A stretch of 64,000 nucleotides of DNA from contig CAVTBM010000007.1 in NCBI GenBank assembly GCA_963732905.1, positions 248,001 to 312,000 on the forward strand, written 5' to 3'. The DNA comes from DASQZK01 sp963732905. Lineage in GTDB: Bacteria; Bacteroidota; Bacteroidia; Bacteroidales; GCA-2748055. The notes below the pieces were generated by a model. The model saw only the letters and a list, made by a program, of their open reading frames with translations, did no database searches and had not been told where the DNA came from. Position numbers and translations under genes: made by a program. Shown here one piece after another: positions 63,658 to 64,000 of this stretch (within the stretch, counting starts at the first letter, position 1; the number at the start of each line of letters is the position of its first letter).

Positions 63658-64000
63658 ATGGAAAAATATGATTTTGGTCTTATAGGACTGGGAGTTATGG
63701 GAAGAAATTTCATTCTGAACGTAGCCGGAAACGGCCATTCGGCCCTGGGCTATGATCTGGATGAAGAGAAAGTAGAAGCACTGAATAAGGAAGGCTCTGA
63801 ATTTAATGTCATGGGGGTGAATTCACTTAAAGCCTTCATCACAGGACTTCAGCGCCCCAGGAAAGTTATGATGCTTGTCCCGGCAGGTGTTGTGGATCAG
63901 GTAATTGCGGAAGTTCTGCCATTGCTGGAAAAGGGTGACCTGCTTATTGATGCGGGAAATTCACATCCGGATGATACGGACCGCAGGGTGGAAATGGTGA
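63658..64000 (+). CDS. gnd: 6-phosphogluconate dehydrogenase (3' partial)
   Basis: The first 114 residues of an enzyme that runs off the window. MEKYDFGLIGLGVMGRNFIL is the Rossmann start of 6-phosphogluconate dehydrogenases (EC 1.1.1.44), followed by NVAGNGHSALGYDLDEEKVE and MMLVPAGVVDQVIAEVLPLL, GDLLIDAGNSHPDDTDRR. The GNSHPDDT stretch matches the GNS-x-x-x-DT pattern of Gnd rather than other beta-hydroxyacid dehydrogenases. It produces ribulose-5-phosphate, the substrate of rpiB in the same operon; its start is 13 bases after the HAD gene. Confidence 0.94.
   Translation, partial: MEKYDFGLIGLGVMGRNFILNVAGNGHSALGYDLDEEKVEALNKEGSEFNVMGVNSLKAFITGLQRPRKVMMLVPAGVVDQVIAEVLPLLEKGDLLIDAGNSHPDDTDRRVEMV

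Overview
The window reads as a chromosomal segment of a Bacteroidota organism, most likely an uncultured, environmental member of the Bacteroidales. Grounds: a SusC/SusD pair, several type IX secretion (T9SS) sorting tails, the gliding lipoprotein GldB, TAnnTTTG-type -7 promoter elements, few clear Shine-Dalgarno sites, DUF1573 and TlpA/DUF4369-type secreted proteins, and a fucI-fucP locus. Cu-Zn superoxide dismutase, an azurin-like cupredoxin and Dps suggest exposure to oxygen; a small 2[4Fe-4S] ferredoxin fits an anaerobic core. No tRNA, rRNA or CRISPR array was seen.

Layout. 1-2.3 kb: envelope genes (end of a glycosyltransferase that looks like a GT2-GT4 fusion; a lipid A-type acyltransferase). 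2.6-8.2 kb: LacI regulator, L-fucose isomerase, a sugar-epimerase-like unknown and the fucose permease, with a perfect palindromic LacI-type operator before fucI. 8.2-13 kb: ECF sigma factor with two small membrane proteins, a Crp/Fnr regulator, NAD+ synthetase, a PorT-like barrel. 13-25.6 kb: GldB, a T9SS cargo protein, a TPR/SpoIIE phosphatase, a TlpA-like thioredoxin, MeaB, a double-DUF1573 protein and a large MA-like/TolB-propeller/barrel protein. 25.6-37.5 kb: metabolic and stress genes (half-size TauE, M20 amidohydrolase, ferredoxin, Dps and a dehydrogenase, HdeD, exported DsrE, sugar isomerase-like lipoprotein, SMP-30-like lipoprotein, cupin, SDR, pterin dehydratase, Cu-Zn SOD, azurin). 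38-44.5 kb: SusC/SusD, an antisense decayed gene remnant, a secreted alpha/beta hydrolase, a cupin. 44.7-50.6 kb: a zinc-independent MDR oxidoreductase and an EmrA-EmrB-TolC tripartite efflux operon whose TetR gene carries a one-base frameshift.

50.6-59.1 kb is the accessory part: octamer repeat arrays in alternating orientation, a complete IS256-family element sitting in the loop of an inverted repeat, a cluster of four T9SS-related secreted proteins that appears more AT-rich than its surroundings, a chimeric pseudogene remnant, a poly-C tract and two copies of a 23-bp repeat. 59.3-64 kb: a tightly packed pentose phosphate operon (tkt, rpiB, tal, HAD hydrolase, gnd) that leaves the window.

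The most unusual structures are the repeat-array region with its IS, remnants and secreted cassette, the frameshifted efflux regulator, the antisense gene relic beside SusD, and the three-part outer-membrane protein with a degenerate protease module. All similarity statements come from reading motifs, not from searches.
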